From Monocercomonoides exilis (lineage: Eukaryota; Preaxostyla; Oxymonadida; Polymastigidae), in NCBI GenBank assembly GCA_001643675.2, contig LSRY02000016.1:372001-436000 (forward strand): a stretch of 64,000 nucleotides of DNA. Reading direction: 5' to 3'. Under the pieces are notes generated by a model. It saw only the letters and a list, made by a program, of their open reading frames with translations. It had not been told where the DNA came from and made no database searches. Below, in pieces: positions 25,265 through 38,501 of this stretch (positions within the stretch are counted from its first letter, which is position 1; every line of letters begins with the position of its first letter). Position numbers and translations under genes: made by a program.

Positions 25265-28200
25265 TTACTCCTTGTAAAATATCTTGACTTCATCGAAAGT
25301 CATTGCAAGAAGTGTAAATTCCTGTTTATAAGCAGTCCATTTCCTTGTTGCTAATTGTGCAGTCATCATATCTTCTGTAGATGCAAAATGTTTCTGCTTA
25401 AGAGAAGATGAATCATTTGACAAAGACGAAGAAGTTGAAGAGGAAGAGGAGGAGGAGGAAGAAGAAGTGGAAGATGATGACGAACTCGAAGAAGCCGCTG
25501 GGTCAAACGTGGAATGAAGAGAGAAAGTGGTTGAGGCAGAATAAGGTGTGTTTGGGTCTGCGTCTCCTTTCATCACATCGATGTGGTGCAGCGCAGACTC
25601 AAACCAGTGAATGGAGTTCCAATGCGCACTCTGCCGCAGCAGCGATATCATGAACACACACCCCATCGCAAACCCGTCGTCGCAAAAGCCTCCTCCGCTC
25701 CTCCTCTTCAGCAGCGCATCCTTCATCGAGGTCACTGCATCCACATGTGCAATCGTCAGCGCTGGGACAATCAGAGGAAAAGCCCTCAAATGGAGTGTCT
25801 TCGTCCCACTCCACTCGCTGCTCCACGCGTCACGTACGCTGATTCCTCCGTCTTTCGAATCCTGCGCTGCCAGCTGCTTTCTAAAGACATCCAGAAACAG
25901 CTGGAAGAAGTCGGTGCCTTCGCCAAAGTTCTCAATAAGCGTATTAACAGCCTCATCCAGCGAAGCTGCTGCTGCCTTTGTTGTCTCAGATAGCCCTTGC
26001 TTCTCCACCTCTTCCTTAAACACAATGGAGTTGCTGTCTTGTCCTAATTCTCCGTCCTCGTTGTGAATTACTCCGGATCCCATCACAAACTTCATACCTC
26101 CGGCAACACATCGCTGTGCCCCGCACCGTAGCAACCTAACAAATCCAAGGGCATTCCCCATTTCCTGAATCAGCTCCCGAAAATGCTCCAAAAAGTCCAC
26201 GTCGTCTGTCCCTGCGCTCAGCTTCCGGATGTCTCCCATCAGCTTCTTCGCCTGGCTGAATGGGTAGCAGTTGCCCCACTCCTTTCTGTGAGTCTTCCAG
26301 TCTTTCATCTCCTTCGCCAGAAACGACTTGATGTGCTCGTCTGCCAGAAACGAGCAGAAGATGCTGAGCAGGCGGGTGAACTCCTGATACACAAAATTCA
26401 CAGCGGTGTGCAGCATCCCCACGCCGTGTGTCCGGAGCGAGTTGGCGCAGTGCGTGGCACTCAAACACCGGATGGTGCGGTTGTCTCCTGACGCCTCCAC
26501 AAACATCTGCCCTTCGATCGAGTACCGGAAGCGCGACACAAACACCCCCAAGTTCCGCGCCACTTCCAGCACATCCATCCCTTGCCCCAGCATCTGCGCA
26601 GGGAGATGGCTGTCAAGGACACAGATTCCGAAGCGCTGCTCAGCCAGTGATGCCATCTCGGCATACGTCTGCCATTCAGACAGCTCCAGAGAAGTCAGCT
26701 GGTAGAAGGTTTCAGACAGGTGTGCTCCGACTCGCTCTTTCAGCGTCCACACTCGGTTGAACAGGCGAATGCGCGGAAGAGAACACAAAATGAGCGAAAG
26801 TTTGTCGTCGGGGCCTTTGTTGAGTGCAGACGAATTGGAGGAAATGGCAGAAGAAGAAGCAGAAGAAGAGAGAAACGACGAGAAGAATGAAAGCGGAGAT
26901 GCTCCTTTTGCAGAAGAAGAGGAGGACGACGATGAATCTGAAATGAACGGATTCGCTGCATTATCCAAGCCAGGTGAGCTGCCCGTTTTGTTCTTTTCTT
27001 TCTCTTTCACACTCAGCTCTCCCGCAAACCCTCCTTTCCACGCGTGGTCTTCAGCGATCGGGTGGAGTGTTGCCTGGACGTCCATTCTGACTCTTGTTTC
27101 CACAGCAAAACAGAGCGGCTTCACAATGTTCTCTTCCAGCGAGGTCTCAACTGTCGATACCCAGGAGCTGGCGAGTGTGGGGAAGGCTGATGCTCTTTCA
27201 GTTTGTTCTGAAGAGGCTGCTGCTGACGAACCTAAAGATGGCTCTATTGAGGAAGAAGGGACAGGAAAGACAGGTTCAGGCATTTGGCGGTATTTTGTGA
27301 GGGGCGTGGCGAATGTGCACAGTCGAAGTGGATCGTGAAGTGCTGAGCAAAATGAAGGCAGAAGAGGAGCAAGAGAAGCATCACCACCTAATTCACTGAA
27401 GAAGTCAGAGAGAATCGGTTTGCACCTGAAGATAATACAGAAATAATATATTTGAATAAAAGCAATTGGAATAATTAGTCAAAGAAAAGAAATGAATAAC
27501 AACTGAAGAATAAATATTTCAAAATTGAAGAAAAAAAAATGAATCCCAATATTCAAATAGACATAAAGACAATTTTGATGTATCAATCATACCAATAGAG
27601 CCACTTGCAATCGCAGCAGTTTCCGATTGTGGTTGGAAGGTCTGTCAGCACGTTAAGCACAGAAACAGCATAGTCGACAAGCTTTCTCTCCTTCTCTGTC
27701 ATAATCCCCTTCACACGCAGCACATCAAGAAATGCATCAATTGCAGCCAGTTTTGATTGAGTGAGCGGCTGGTTGCTGAGCTTTCTGATGAGAAAACAGG
27801 CAGACAGCTGGTCGAGCTGAAGATGCGTGAGCTTGTCGAGTGAAGGCGGATGATTGTCATTTTGCAGGGAAGAACCAGTCAGAACGCCTGAAGAAGAAGA
27901 AGAAGAAGTGTTCTGCTGTTCAGAAGCAGCTGCAGAAGCTTTACTCTCCACTTCCTGTGAATGCTTCATGTCCTGTTCTTCGAGGTCGAGCATCGCACTC
28001 ATCACGCCTGCTCTGTCAGCCACGTCGTCAATCACATCCAGCAGCTCCCCAGCAGCCATTTCAATGCAGCCAGAGACGGTTGACGCCACCTGCGCTGTGT
28101 GGCTATAGAACGAGTTCTGTATTTGCTTCAGGACGGATATGGCGAGCAGCAGATGCCGCACCGCTGAGAAAGGGAAGGCGTCGTTGAGTGCCACGTAGAG

Positions 28201-29197
28201 ACAGACATACGTCGAGGCAATGTGGTTCAGCTGGGACACCTGTGCCAGGCCAGTGGTGATAAGATGCGTCCGAAACGAAAGCGTCTTCATGACTGCAGCT
28301 GCGTGCGACTTCGAGTCTTTGTATTGTCCGCTTGGAGAAGCTGATCCGCCAGTCGCATTGAACAGCGTTGTCAGGAAAGACCGCCGAGTAATTTTGGCTT
28401 TTTGCTTTTGCACTTTCTGCTGCTTTTCTTGCTGTTTAATTCTCTCTTGTTCTCTCTGCATTTCTCTGTCTTTCTCCTTCTCTTTTGCAATGAGCGTGCT
28501 CAGCAGTGTGTCTGTTTTGGATCCGTAAAACATCGAACTCGAAGTAACTTGATGTTCTGCTTTTATTCTGTCACCGTCTTCTTTTTCGTCCTCATTTTCT
28601 CTGCCTTTGTCGTTGCAGTCGCCTTCTCCTTTGTGGGCAGCACCACTTTCCTCTTGTCTGCTCACGTCATATTCATTTGTATCGTATTTTTCAGCCACTT
28701 TCTCTCCATATGGATCATCCGGATCGTCCAAATAATCGTCTTCTTCGTTCGCTTGGCCTTCCTCTTCTTCGTCGTCGAACTCGCTCATCCGCTTTCTGTC
28801 CATTGCCGATAGCACTTTCCTCCCTCTCCTCTTCCGATACGCCAGCCTCACTGCCTCGTCCAACGAGGAGTCCATCGTCGCCAGCCAGGCGACTGTCCGC
28901 TCGCTTTGTATGGCCGCTCTCACGCCAATGATCGGGTCCATCAGCCGCAGCTGCTCCACAGCATTCGCGTCGATTTCTTCTTTGTCGATTGACTTGCCGT
29001 CCAGAAAGGAGTACAGTGAATCGGGTATTTCGGCCAGCAGGAACAGCTGTGGGTAGAAGAGATATGGAGATGTGAATAGTGAAGTGAATGGAGGATGTAT
29101 CAGAACCACAGGGAGACGCAAGAAGATGGCCCAGAGTGATATGAAGGCAGATCTGAATGTTACAGACAAAGAAAAAGAGAAAGATATATAGAAATAA

Positions 29198-29232
<35 letters not shown>

Positions 29233-30674
29233 TATATTCAATTGTAAATACAATGTGAGTGATCAAATGAACAACTTTATTCTAAATTTTTAATTTCACA
29301 CTTTGATTTGAAAGGGCACTGGCAGACTTGAGGGAAAAACGCAGCCAATCCGCAGACGCCGATGACGCGGGACTCAAAAGAAGGCACAAAGACGCTCTGC
29401 GACGAAAGAGCTGCGAAAAGCGGAGTTTTCAGTTCAGTTGTGTTTGCAGCAGCTGTCGGTGATATGAGCTGTGCAGCAGGCGAAGCGGAGGAAGAGAAAA
29501 ACGACGCTGGTGACGCAGTTGTGGAGGATGCTCTGGAAAATGGGATGTCAATCGTCAGTTGCTCGATGCGTCGCTCAATAACGCTGAAGAATGCACGTGT
29601 GAATGCCAAGTTGTTGATGATAGTGACAGAGCCTGCACTGTGGAACGCTTCGTTCGCAAATGCATGAAAAAGGCTTCTGTCCAACATTTTCTCACTCAAA
29701 ACTCGCAGCGTTGTCTGAAGCGAGGCCAACGCTTCCTCATCTGTCTGTTTTTCATCATCCTCCTCTTCGCCTGCTGTGTTTTCTTCTTTCCCTCCTTGGC
29801 TTAGCCTACTTGACATGCGTTCGGTTTTTTCTGAGATTCTAAGTCCTCCAAAGCGTGATGTGTCTTTCCCAACAGCTCTTAGAACTTTCCGAAGAGCAGT
29901 CGCACCATCTTTTAAGGCTTTATTTTCTTTTATAATGGTGTCCAATGTTATTAAAATCATCAAAATTTTCTCCAATGAACCCCATACAGAATTCAAATCA
30001 ACTGTCTTAAATGATTGAACAAATGCTCTCTTTTGGTCATTGTACACGCATGCTAATTGTTGAACTATATTTTTCCCGACTTCGTGAACTCGCTTCATAA
30101 AAAAGAAAGTGTCCAATAATGGAGATAAAAAAGCAGCAAAGCGCTGAGCAGTATCTGTTTCGTTCAGTATTTGTCGAGTCATTGATCGGCCGTGTCGTTT
30201 GCTATCCTGCGGGTCTTGACCAAACATCATCAATCGTGGAAAAATAACATTATTTGCCTATGAAATCAAAATATTAAAAAGAATGTTTTATATTGAATTC
30301 GTCACACTATTGAATCCAGTTCCTTGACCTCGAGAATCAAATTTACAAATACTTTCATTATTTTTTCAAATAATGCATTTCCAGTTTCCCCAATTATTTT
30401 CAATGTTCCAATTTGTTCGTATGGAGAAGTATTTATTGAAAAAGATTGGGATTCAACATGCCAGTTATCTGAACTGCTATCTCCAAGCGTTGATTGAAAG
30501 TCATAAATATGAACTCTCTGAGCTTTGGTAAATGTTTGCAATTGAGAAAGAAATCGCTCCTGTGGCGTTACTGTTTGTTTTGTTGATTAGGACAAATGAA
30601 AATCAGTGTTTTTTTGTAAAAATAATAATTTCCATACAATTTTCATCGTCAAGGAATGGATCCAAAGCTTCCAT
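25265..30674 (-). CDS. WASHC4: WASH complex subunit 4 (SWIP/KIAA1033), 1658 aa, five exons
   Basis: Exons 30674-30638, 30570-30308, 30257-29302, 29152-27593 and 27425-25265. Introns are 67, 50, 149 and 167 nt with donors GTATGG, GTGTGA, GTGTGA and GTATGA. They join to 1659 codons ending in TAA. The protein is colinear with animal SWIP from end to end. Diagnostic stretches are THGVGMLHTAVNFVYQ and FLADEHIKSFLAKEM (about residues 1270-1305), ELIQEMGNALGFVRLLRCG, FCDDGFAMG (about 1520), and the NCCDCKWLYW junction at exon 4/5. It is about 480 residues longer than the human protein because of Ser-rich and acidic insertions. In the known complex, SWIP works with strumpellin, FAM21, CCDC53 and WASH to activate Arp2/3 on endosomes for retromer-linked sorting. 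No other subunit is in this window. A poly-A run of 31 (poly-T in the transcript) lies inside intron 3. Confidence 0.92.
29200..29230. repeat. A31 homopolymer inside a WASHC4 intron
   Basis: 31 consecutive A on the plus strand, read as a U-run in the minus-strand transcript, within the intron 29153-29301. It lies between the donor and the acceptor and may act as a polypyrimidine tract. Confidence 0.85.
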
Positions 30675-31427
30675 CTACGCACTATCTTCGTCCAATGATA
30701 AATTCAAACGAAAACAAATTGAATATAAAATAAGTAGAAAATCTTTCATAAATGTTACAAACAACGAATAAAAGTGTTTCAATTGTATCTTATCTTAAAT
30801 TTCGAGTATTTGCTTTTTGTTTATATCAAAAAAGCAAAAAACCAAAATTTAGAGTATTATAAAGGGTGATCGATCTTTGGTGAATGAAATATCGAAATGA
30901 ATATTTCAAAAAATGATTTGATTATTCTTTTTGTTATAATTAATTATCTATCGATATATTTCAATTGTTCCTTGAAGAAATATTTGAAATTTGTCCTTGA
31001 AAAAAGTTGAGAACAGCAATTTCGAATGAATTTTTTTTGTTTTTTGTATTCTATGGTTTGCACAAAAACACTTTAACTTTTTGAGTGATATTTTTAATAA
31101 AAAAAAGTGAAGTGCAAATAAACAATTGTTCAAATGAATAATGGACATCCCAATAAATATCTGAAAGAGAAAAAATAGAACCCGAATCAATTCAAAGTTC
31201 TTTCAATAATATTCATGCACGTTACAATAATATAGAAAATGGTGGGGAAATATAAGACAATGAATGAAGGGCAAACTGTTCGACATGTTAAATGTCTTTT
31301 CAAACTTTTTTTTTCTGAATCCATTCAATCTTTGATTCAAACAGATTGTATCAATTACTTTCATTTAATCTCATGAAATTTTCAAGATGGAAACTTTCAA
31401 GAATTTTTTTCTGAAAAATGCATAAAA

Positions 31428-31489
<62 letters not shown>

Positions 31490-31522
31490 TTCTTTGTAAT
31501 TCACGAAGTGTTGTTTGATTAT
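30675..31522. repeat. Intergenic region with a (GAAA)n microsatellite at about 31425-31486
   Basis: About fifteen GAAA units occur next to the 3' end of the tandem-family gene copy 1. The rest is AT-rich DNA upstream of WASHC4 without a recognisable gene. Confidence 0.8.
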
Positions 31523-32935
31523 TTATATAAAAACGAGAGTATTTGAGAAATTTATGGAAAATCCAATGTACATCCTGTACATATCAAGGATTTTGTTATT
31601 TAAGCTCGCTGTTAAATCTTCAAATCCGTTTTCTTCCATCTTTTCATACATCTCCATTTTTATTATCTTTCTGTTCGCTTCTCCAGCTTTGTTATTCATC
31701 TTTCCTATCAATCGATCTGAAATCGCAATTAAAAATGGTAAGCATTCATTTACCATTTTTTCATTCAAAGTTGGGCGCTGAAGCTCCTCCAAAACAGCAT
31801 CAATTGCTCTGCCTTTCAACAAGTCTTCGATCTTCACAGCTCTGCATCTCTCTGCTTTTCTAATGCACTGAATGCACCAGTAGCAAATTTCTCTGCAAAC
31901 ATCCTTCGCAGCTCGAAACGCGTCTACAATGCTTCCGATAAGTTTAGCATATTCAACTTTCCATAATTCAAAATTCAAAAAAATATAATACAACGCGCAG
32001 ATCCATCTCTTTATGATATCCCATTCGATTATTTCCTTCCGTCTTCTCTCTTCTTCATTTCTTTTCCAACTCACATTCTTCACAAGTTCTTCCAGTTCTT
32101 TTGTTGCATCATCTATGAAATGTAGTTTGCTCACAATTATTTCTTCCAAACCTCTTTCGTTGATAAATCTGTTTATAACAAACTGTCAAGCCAATTGATA
32201 CGCAAGTCGTGTAAGATTGTGACGCTCCTGATGATATTTGATGATTTCTGCAATTTCATTCAAATATAATTCGTTGCATATAATCTATATAAAGTTAATT
32301 TAATTTTATTCAAGCAAGAAAACAATTGAAAAGAACAAAACATGGTTGTCGCTGATGCCACTCAAAGCAAGCAAAGCCACTTCCACTTCTTTTTGCGTTT
32401 TCTCGTTTTCTTCTTTGTTCAATGCAACTTTCAGAAGGCAACGCACAACGATTGAAAGCAATTCTTTGGAAATGCTAAATACATTGAGCAAAAGATAGCA
32501 TTCACAAAGATCAGCCAGTAACTTTTCACTTTTTCCTTCTTTCTTCATCTCTTCGTCAACAATCATCTTTACAATTTTATCGCAAAGCAAAGATCTTTCA
32601 AATTGAGAGAAACGTATATTCTTCAATGCATTGCAATATCCCATGTGCTTCAGTAACATGATCCCACTTTCCACTGTCAGCTTCTTCTCTTCAAACATTT
32701 TGTTGATTTTGTTGTAATTTTCATTTGAAAGCACATGGATCAATTCATTTTCATTCATTTCATCCATCATTTCATTCATTTCAAATATTTTATTTCTTTG
32801 TAGTTCCTCATCGCAATCTTCAAGCACAAAAAACAATTCTTCAGAAAAATATTGAAAGAAACGCAATTGAAAAGAATTTAAATACAACAGCAGCTCCAAA
32901 CGCGAAAACTTGTTTGAAACATCTTTCTCCTTCAT
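31523..32935 (-). pseudogene. Tandem helical-protein gene, copy 1, with in-frame TGA replacing a conserved Trp
   Basis: Two exons, 32935-32342 and 32284-31523 (57-nt intron, donor GTTTTG, acceptor TATAG), join in phase 0 to 452 codons. The start ATG at 32935 is supported by the same spacing from Met to a conserved Phe in copy 2. The protein is Leu/Glu/Lys-rich and probably all helical, with no domain I recognise. At 32188-32186 the codon is TGA where copy 2 has TGG within LAYQ-x-A-W-x-F. Reading continues with good similarity for another 220 codons, so this is a recent nonsense change. Copies 1 and 2 lie head to tail, about 1.4 kb apart. Confidence 0.65.
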
Positions 32936-34366
32936 TTCAACAAAAATATCATATTCAGACAATGGTGTCCGTCAACATTTTTGTCATTCAAATAAAAACC
33001 AATGCACAGCAAGAAAGAAGAAATTGACGAAAATATTATCCAAAATAGGAAAGAAAAAATGATCTCTCGCACCATAGGCTTTTGCATTGGTATTTTTGAT
33101 AAGGATACTAACAGAAACAATGTTTAATCGATGGAAAACTTAAAAATAGTTATGATCTAATTGCATAAATTGGAAAGATTAAAAAAATGTGACATTCAAA
33201 AAAAGCATGAGAAAGAAAAAATATTTTTGCAATGTTCTTCCATTTCTTTTTCAGCTTCTTTTTCTTCTTTCGAATTTTTTTCAACCATCTCACTTCAAGA
33301 ATTCTGTATGCAGACGCAGTCATTTTTCTTATTCTGCTGCTTCAAAAGCCTCTCCAAACACTAGCTTTGGTGCAACTGCTGAAATACCTCTTGAAAATCC
33401 TTCATCTTCTCTTCTTGTTTCTTCTTCTGCATGAAATGTTCCATAAAAAAAAACTGAAATAACGCAATCAGAATCAACAGCATATGTGACATTATCATAA
33501 TCTTCTTCTTCTCCTCCTCCTCCTCCTCTTTTCCTTATTCTTCGTCTTTATCCCTTCGTCTTAATCTTCTTCTTATTCATAATTCTCAACTTTATAACCA
33601 AATCATAATATCTATTTCTTCTCCTTATTCAAGAAATATGACTTCTTTCAAATTCTTCACAAATATTCCACATCTCGAATGAATTATACAATTTTGAATT
33701 CTTTTCATTCTTCTCCCTTTCTCTTTCTCTCTCAATCTTTATGGGTTGCATCAAAACTCCCATCAGAATTTCTTCCTCTCTCCGATTTTCATATTAAACA
33801 TTTTTGTTTTCTTTCGATGCTGCAAACAGATTGTTTTTCCTTTTGGAAATGGAAATGTTGAAGAATGAATAAACAGGCAGAGGAAAGCGTTTGGGTTGAA
33901 TGCTTCTCTTCACTTGAAGCAGCATCAACATCGTTGTTTGCTGTTTTTGTTGTCTTTTCAACATTCTCTGAGGGTTTCTGATATTCCTTGAAAGCAAAGG
34001 AAGCATTGAGAGAACACAACTTTCTTTTTGCCAATGATCCGAAAAGAGGTTGTTTTTCTCAAAACAATCAAAAGAATGAATGAAGAATTTGAATTAAAAA
34101 ATGTTTGTCAACTCATTTTGGGAAGAACTTTGGTGAAAGAAAGAAGAAAATGGAGATATTTATGATTTAAATTATTTTATTTGAAAAAAAATTGAATCTT
34201 TTTTTTTGTTGTTGTTGTTATTTCTTCACTTCATTTTGTGAATCGGGATAAAAAAATCACTTTTAAAACAAATATGTGAAAATTAATTATTGCACCGTTT
34301 TGTGAAATGAATTAAAAAAAGAGAAAGTGAAATTCTGAGAAAGTTAATTCTAAGCATCTCATTTCC
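32936..34366. other. Spacer between the tandem copies
   Basis: AT-rich DNA with TTC/CTT-rich runs at about 33500-33550. A minus-strand open frame at 34034-33789 (starting MAKRKLCSLNASFAFKEYQK) is not homologous to either flanking gene and is not supported further. Confidence 0.4.
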
Positions 34367-35809
34367 TCAAACATACACAAGATAATCAGAAATATTCAAC
34401 GATGTTTCGCGATAATATTTTCTATAGAGATAATCAAATATTTTATGAAAGGTGGTGATGGTATCTTCGTATCCTTCTTCTTCCAGCTTTTCAAAAACCT
34501 TCCTTTTCGTCGCCTTTCTTTTCACTTCTTTCATTTCATCATCAGTCTTTATTTTCAGTTTCAATGAGACTTCCATAAAGAATATCAAGCAATTATATGC
34601 AGTTTCGTCATCCATTGTTTGTTTATAAATCTCATCCAAAACGATATCAATTACTCCTCCTTTTAGTAACCCTTCAACTTTCACAGTTCTATTTCTTGCT
34701 GCTTTTCTTAAGGCATCAATGCTCTTGCAACAAATTTCTCTGAAATTTTCCTTCGCTGCTCGAAATACCTGTACAATGCTGCTGAAAAGACCAACATATT
34801 CTTCGTTCAACAACGAGCATAAATAAAAATTAGAATCCAACGTTTGGATCCATCTAATTATTATCTTTGCTCTTTTCTTTTCTCCTCTGCTCATTTCATC
34901 TCCTTTTCTCCTCCAATCCACATTTCTTGTCAGCTCATCCAATTCTCGTCTTGCCTCTCTCACAAGATGCAGTTCATTTGCAGCATTTCCACTCAAATTA
35001 TAGTCAACCCAAAGTCGGAAAATTAAAAACTCCCAAGCACACTGATAGGCGAGTCGTGAAAGATTGTGATGTTCCTGATGGTATTCGATGATTTCTTTGA
35101 TCTCATTCAAATATAGTTCTTGTTCAACATCCTAATCAAAAAATAAAAATAAAAAAAGAAAAAAAGAAAAAGAAAAAATGTCTAAAAGGAAATAGAAATG
35201 ATCAAACAGTAAATTTATCAATGCAACTCAATGCAAGAAAAGCCATTTCTACTTCTTTTCGTGTTTCTTCGCTTTCCTCTTTCTTCAAGGGAACTTTCAA
35301 AAGATGAGGTACGCATGTTGCAATCAAGTCCTCTGAAATGAATCCTTTAACCAGTAAAATTAAGCATTCACAAAGTCCAACAAGAAGATTTTCATTCTTT
35401 TCTTTTTCATTCTTATAATCTTCTTCAAACGTCATCTTCTCAAATCTTTCGCTCAATAAAGATTCTTCAAAGTTCAGATTACATTCTTTTTTCAGCGAAT
35501 TGCAATGACCAATGCATTTCAGCAGCAAAATTGCATTTTCTATCGTCAATTTGTTTTCTTCAATCATTTCATCTATTCGATTGAACATTTCTTTTGTGAA
35601 AAAGGATTCGAATTCTTCTTCCTCCATTCCATCAAATATTTCATTTATTTCTCCGATTTTCTTTCTCTGTTCATCTTCATCGCAATGCTCAAGTTGATAA
35701 AACAATTCTTCAAATAAAAAAAAGATAGAAAACAATGCAATAGAAAAGAATTCTAATTCAACAACAAGGACAAACCATTAAACCTTTCAGTTCTACTCGT
35801 TGTCTGCAT
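34367..35809 (-). pseudogene. Tandem helical-protein gene, copy 2, with a stop and a frameshift near the start
   Basis: Exons 35809-35208 and 35131-34367 (76-nt intron, donor GTTTGA, acceptor GATTAG). Exon 1 is 602 nt, one short of a whole number of codons. Aligned by eye with copy 1, codon 19 is TAG (35755-35753) where copy 1 has a Leu codon. A T8 run (35716-35723) is then one base short, after which the frame matches copy 1 again (EELF...LEHCDED). The rest is open to the TGA at 34367 and keeps the family order: an acidic N-terminal region with LLLKCIGHCNSL, then ELYLNEIKEIIEYHQEHHNL after the intron. The family is unrecognised. Like copy 1, probably an armadillo-like fold; that is inference. 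Confidence 0.62.
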
Positions 35810-38138
35810 TTTCAAAAATGCACTGCACCCAGAAAACAATGAAAATTCATCATTCGCATTCAATCGGCATTTCATTGGATATTAGAAATTGGAGGAAAAT
35901 AAAATCTCAAATGAGTTTTAAAAAATCTGCTTTCACACTGTTTTTTCTTGTGCAAACATTTTTGACAAAGGATGACAAAGATACAAAAAAACTTTAATGT
36001 TTATTCTTTATTTATTATGGATATGTTGAACGAATTTCTTTTTAAAAACAGGAAATAACATTGACAAAATGATAGAACGGAAAGTGAACATTATCTATAG
36101 AACTAGAAATATTATTTCCTGTGGAGCTAACAGACAATGGTGAGATGCAAAAATTCTGAAATTCTGTCTGATGATTTTTAGAGATTGGACGGCCAAGGAA
36201 AATACAACAATTTCATCAATAACTCAAAAAACATAATGTATGCAATTTTTATTGTTCTATTGATTGTGAAGATATTTCCGTCTGTTTCCTTTCCAAAGTG
36301 CAGCAATCAGAATTATTGTTGAAATGGCCAATTACCTCTTTGCGGAGCAATATGATGGGAATGGAGCAGATTATAATACAAAAATTGATAAATAAAGGAA
36401 TATATGCAAGATACGTGATTTTCATAATTTTTTTATTGGACCAAGAGGTGAAAACAAATTCAACTGATGTTTTGTTGAATGAAGATTTATGGATGGTATT
36501 CTGTGAAGGGAAAAAATCTGCACAAAATTATATAGAATTTAAGAGCGTAAGGCAGATGGGGCAGTTTGGGGTATTTTTTTGGAAAGGAAAGTGACTGGCA
36601 ATATCGAGGGAAGGATATTTATCATAAAAAAAAGGCTAGAATTCAACTGAAAAAAGGAGAACCCCCAAATATCAGTTTTATTTATAAGGTTTTCCTGTTT
36701 CTCGGACTGCACCAGGCAGACATGGAAGGCTGCGAATTTCTATTTCTGATTCCGCTTTTGCTTCAAAAGAGTGGAGAAACGCCAACTACGAGACATCCAA
36801 TTATCGAATATTAGCTTGCAGTCGAACAACATTCAGGCCAAACGCTTTTGGATTTCATTCTTCGAAGGGACAGCCATTTTGAGCAAGCAAGGCGATTATC
36901 ATTCGAAGTTTGCTTTCTTCGATGCCACAGCCAATGAAAGAGAATATGATGGTTTTTGTATCATCATTTGTTTTTCAACAAAGTTGTTGTTTCACTCAGA
37001 TTATATGTTTGTGCATGGTCCTTTGAATTTTGTGCGTTGAGCATCAGAGAATGCATTTCAGAAGCATTGTCATCTGCATCGTGAGCATCGATGAATGAAT
37101 GCCAACTTTTTCTATCATTCTTCCTCCTCGTTGTTGAAGCACAGCCAACTCATTCTCTTCATTTTCTTCATGGCTTATCTTCCTCATCCTCAATCTCGTT
37201 GACGTTTGATGCCTTTCAATCACGCAGGCTGAAGAGCCATATCCTTCAAGCACATAAAGATGAGCATTCCTTCCTTCCTCAGCAGCCCCATTTTATCTGC
37301 TTTTATCTTCCAATTGTCGTCGTCTATTTCTTCTCCCTTTTTTCATCATTATCTTCTTCTTCTTTGAATTTGAATTTGAATTTGTTATTTTCATCTTTGA
37401 ATTTTTTTATTCGTTTTTATTTCGGCTCTGCCCCTCTCTCCATATCCTACGCTCAAATAGCTCTTATTCCCCATATGCCACTCCACTTTTCGTATCACTG
37501 ATACGATAGAACGTCTTTCATGTTGATAATTGAAACAATTTACTCTTCTTCTTCCGCTTCTTCCCTGTCTTAACCTTCTTTGAGGATTCATCTCATTTGT
37601 CGTTGGATTGTTGCTCTCTGATTCATTTAAACTGCTCAATTCATCTGCACCTCAAAATTGAACTTTTAATTGGTTCATTCATCTTTTTTTGATGAATTTC
37701 CTTTTTGAGAAATTCATGTCTTTTCTTTCGAGTTGCATTCTTCTTTAACACCTTCTTCAATGAATTATAAAGTTTTATGATTTCCATTTCATTCAACTTC
37801 TCTCAGAGTCTGTGTAAGACATCGAATTTTGTTTAAAATTCAAAAGCACAAAACGAATATTCATTTTCCCAAGAATATCAGCTGAAGTTATTTAACGGCG
37901 GAAGCGACTCTTTATTTTTAATTCTGAGATCGAAGAAAACGCAGAGAAAATGAAAAGAAAGAAATAGAATACTGAATGATTTTGGGAAACAGGAAATTGG
38001 ATTAAAATAATTATTGTCGAACTCTTAATTACTCATTCAGAAATAATGCAAGGGAATGTCAAATTGCTTCGTGGACGAAAGATATATCGTCCAAAAGATA
38101 TGATCCATAAAGTTCAAAGGATTTATCGTTTCTTTCTT

Positions 38139-38178
<40 letters not shown>

Positions 38179-38501
38179 TGATTTATTAATTAGTTAGTTA
38201 ATTAATCTAGTTATTTATTTATTCATTTATTTATTTATTTATTATTTTGGGGAATAACACTAAATTTTAGAATATTTTTTTATCTTTTTTTCACTAAATT
38301 TCTGTGCAACTCAGTGAGATTCAACACTTAAAATGATAACCAAGATCATAACATGTCGTTAAAAACATATTCAAAAAAAAAAATTGACTATTCGATTTCA
38401 CTTCTGAATAATTGAAACATAATAATAATATGGGTTATTGAAATTTTTTCATTTTCTGATTTTCCCCAGCATCTACATCTGTGGCGAGGCGCTTCCTTAA
38501 C
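35810..38501. other. Long intergenic region with a T36 run and weak coding traces
   Basis: No gene is supported. Plus-strand pieces between 36298 and 37040, such as LAVEQHSGQTLLDFILRRDS (about 36814-36873), look protein-like but change frame and carry stops, so they may be relics of an unknown gene. A T36 homopolymer lies at 38141-38176, preceded by TTTC repeats. A TTTTCCCCAG acceptor-like sequence precedes the receptor start (about 38461-38470). Confidence 0.4.

Noticed and set aside
32186-32188. TGA read as Trp in tandem copy 1
   Set aside because: TGA is the natural stop of the RING gene, the COG7-like gene and the intact receptor, so a reassigned code is unlikely. A nonsense mutation is simpler.
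36298-37040. Plus-strand frames between the tandem pair and the receptor
   Set aside because: Frame changes and stops, no recognisable family, and no convincing introns. Described only as weak traces.
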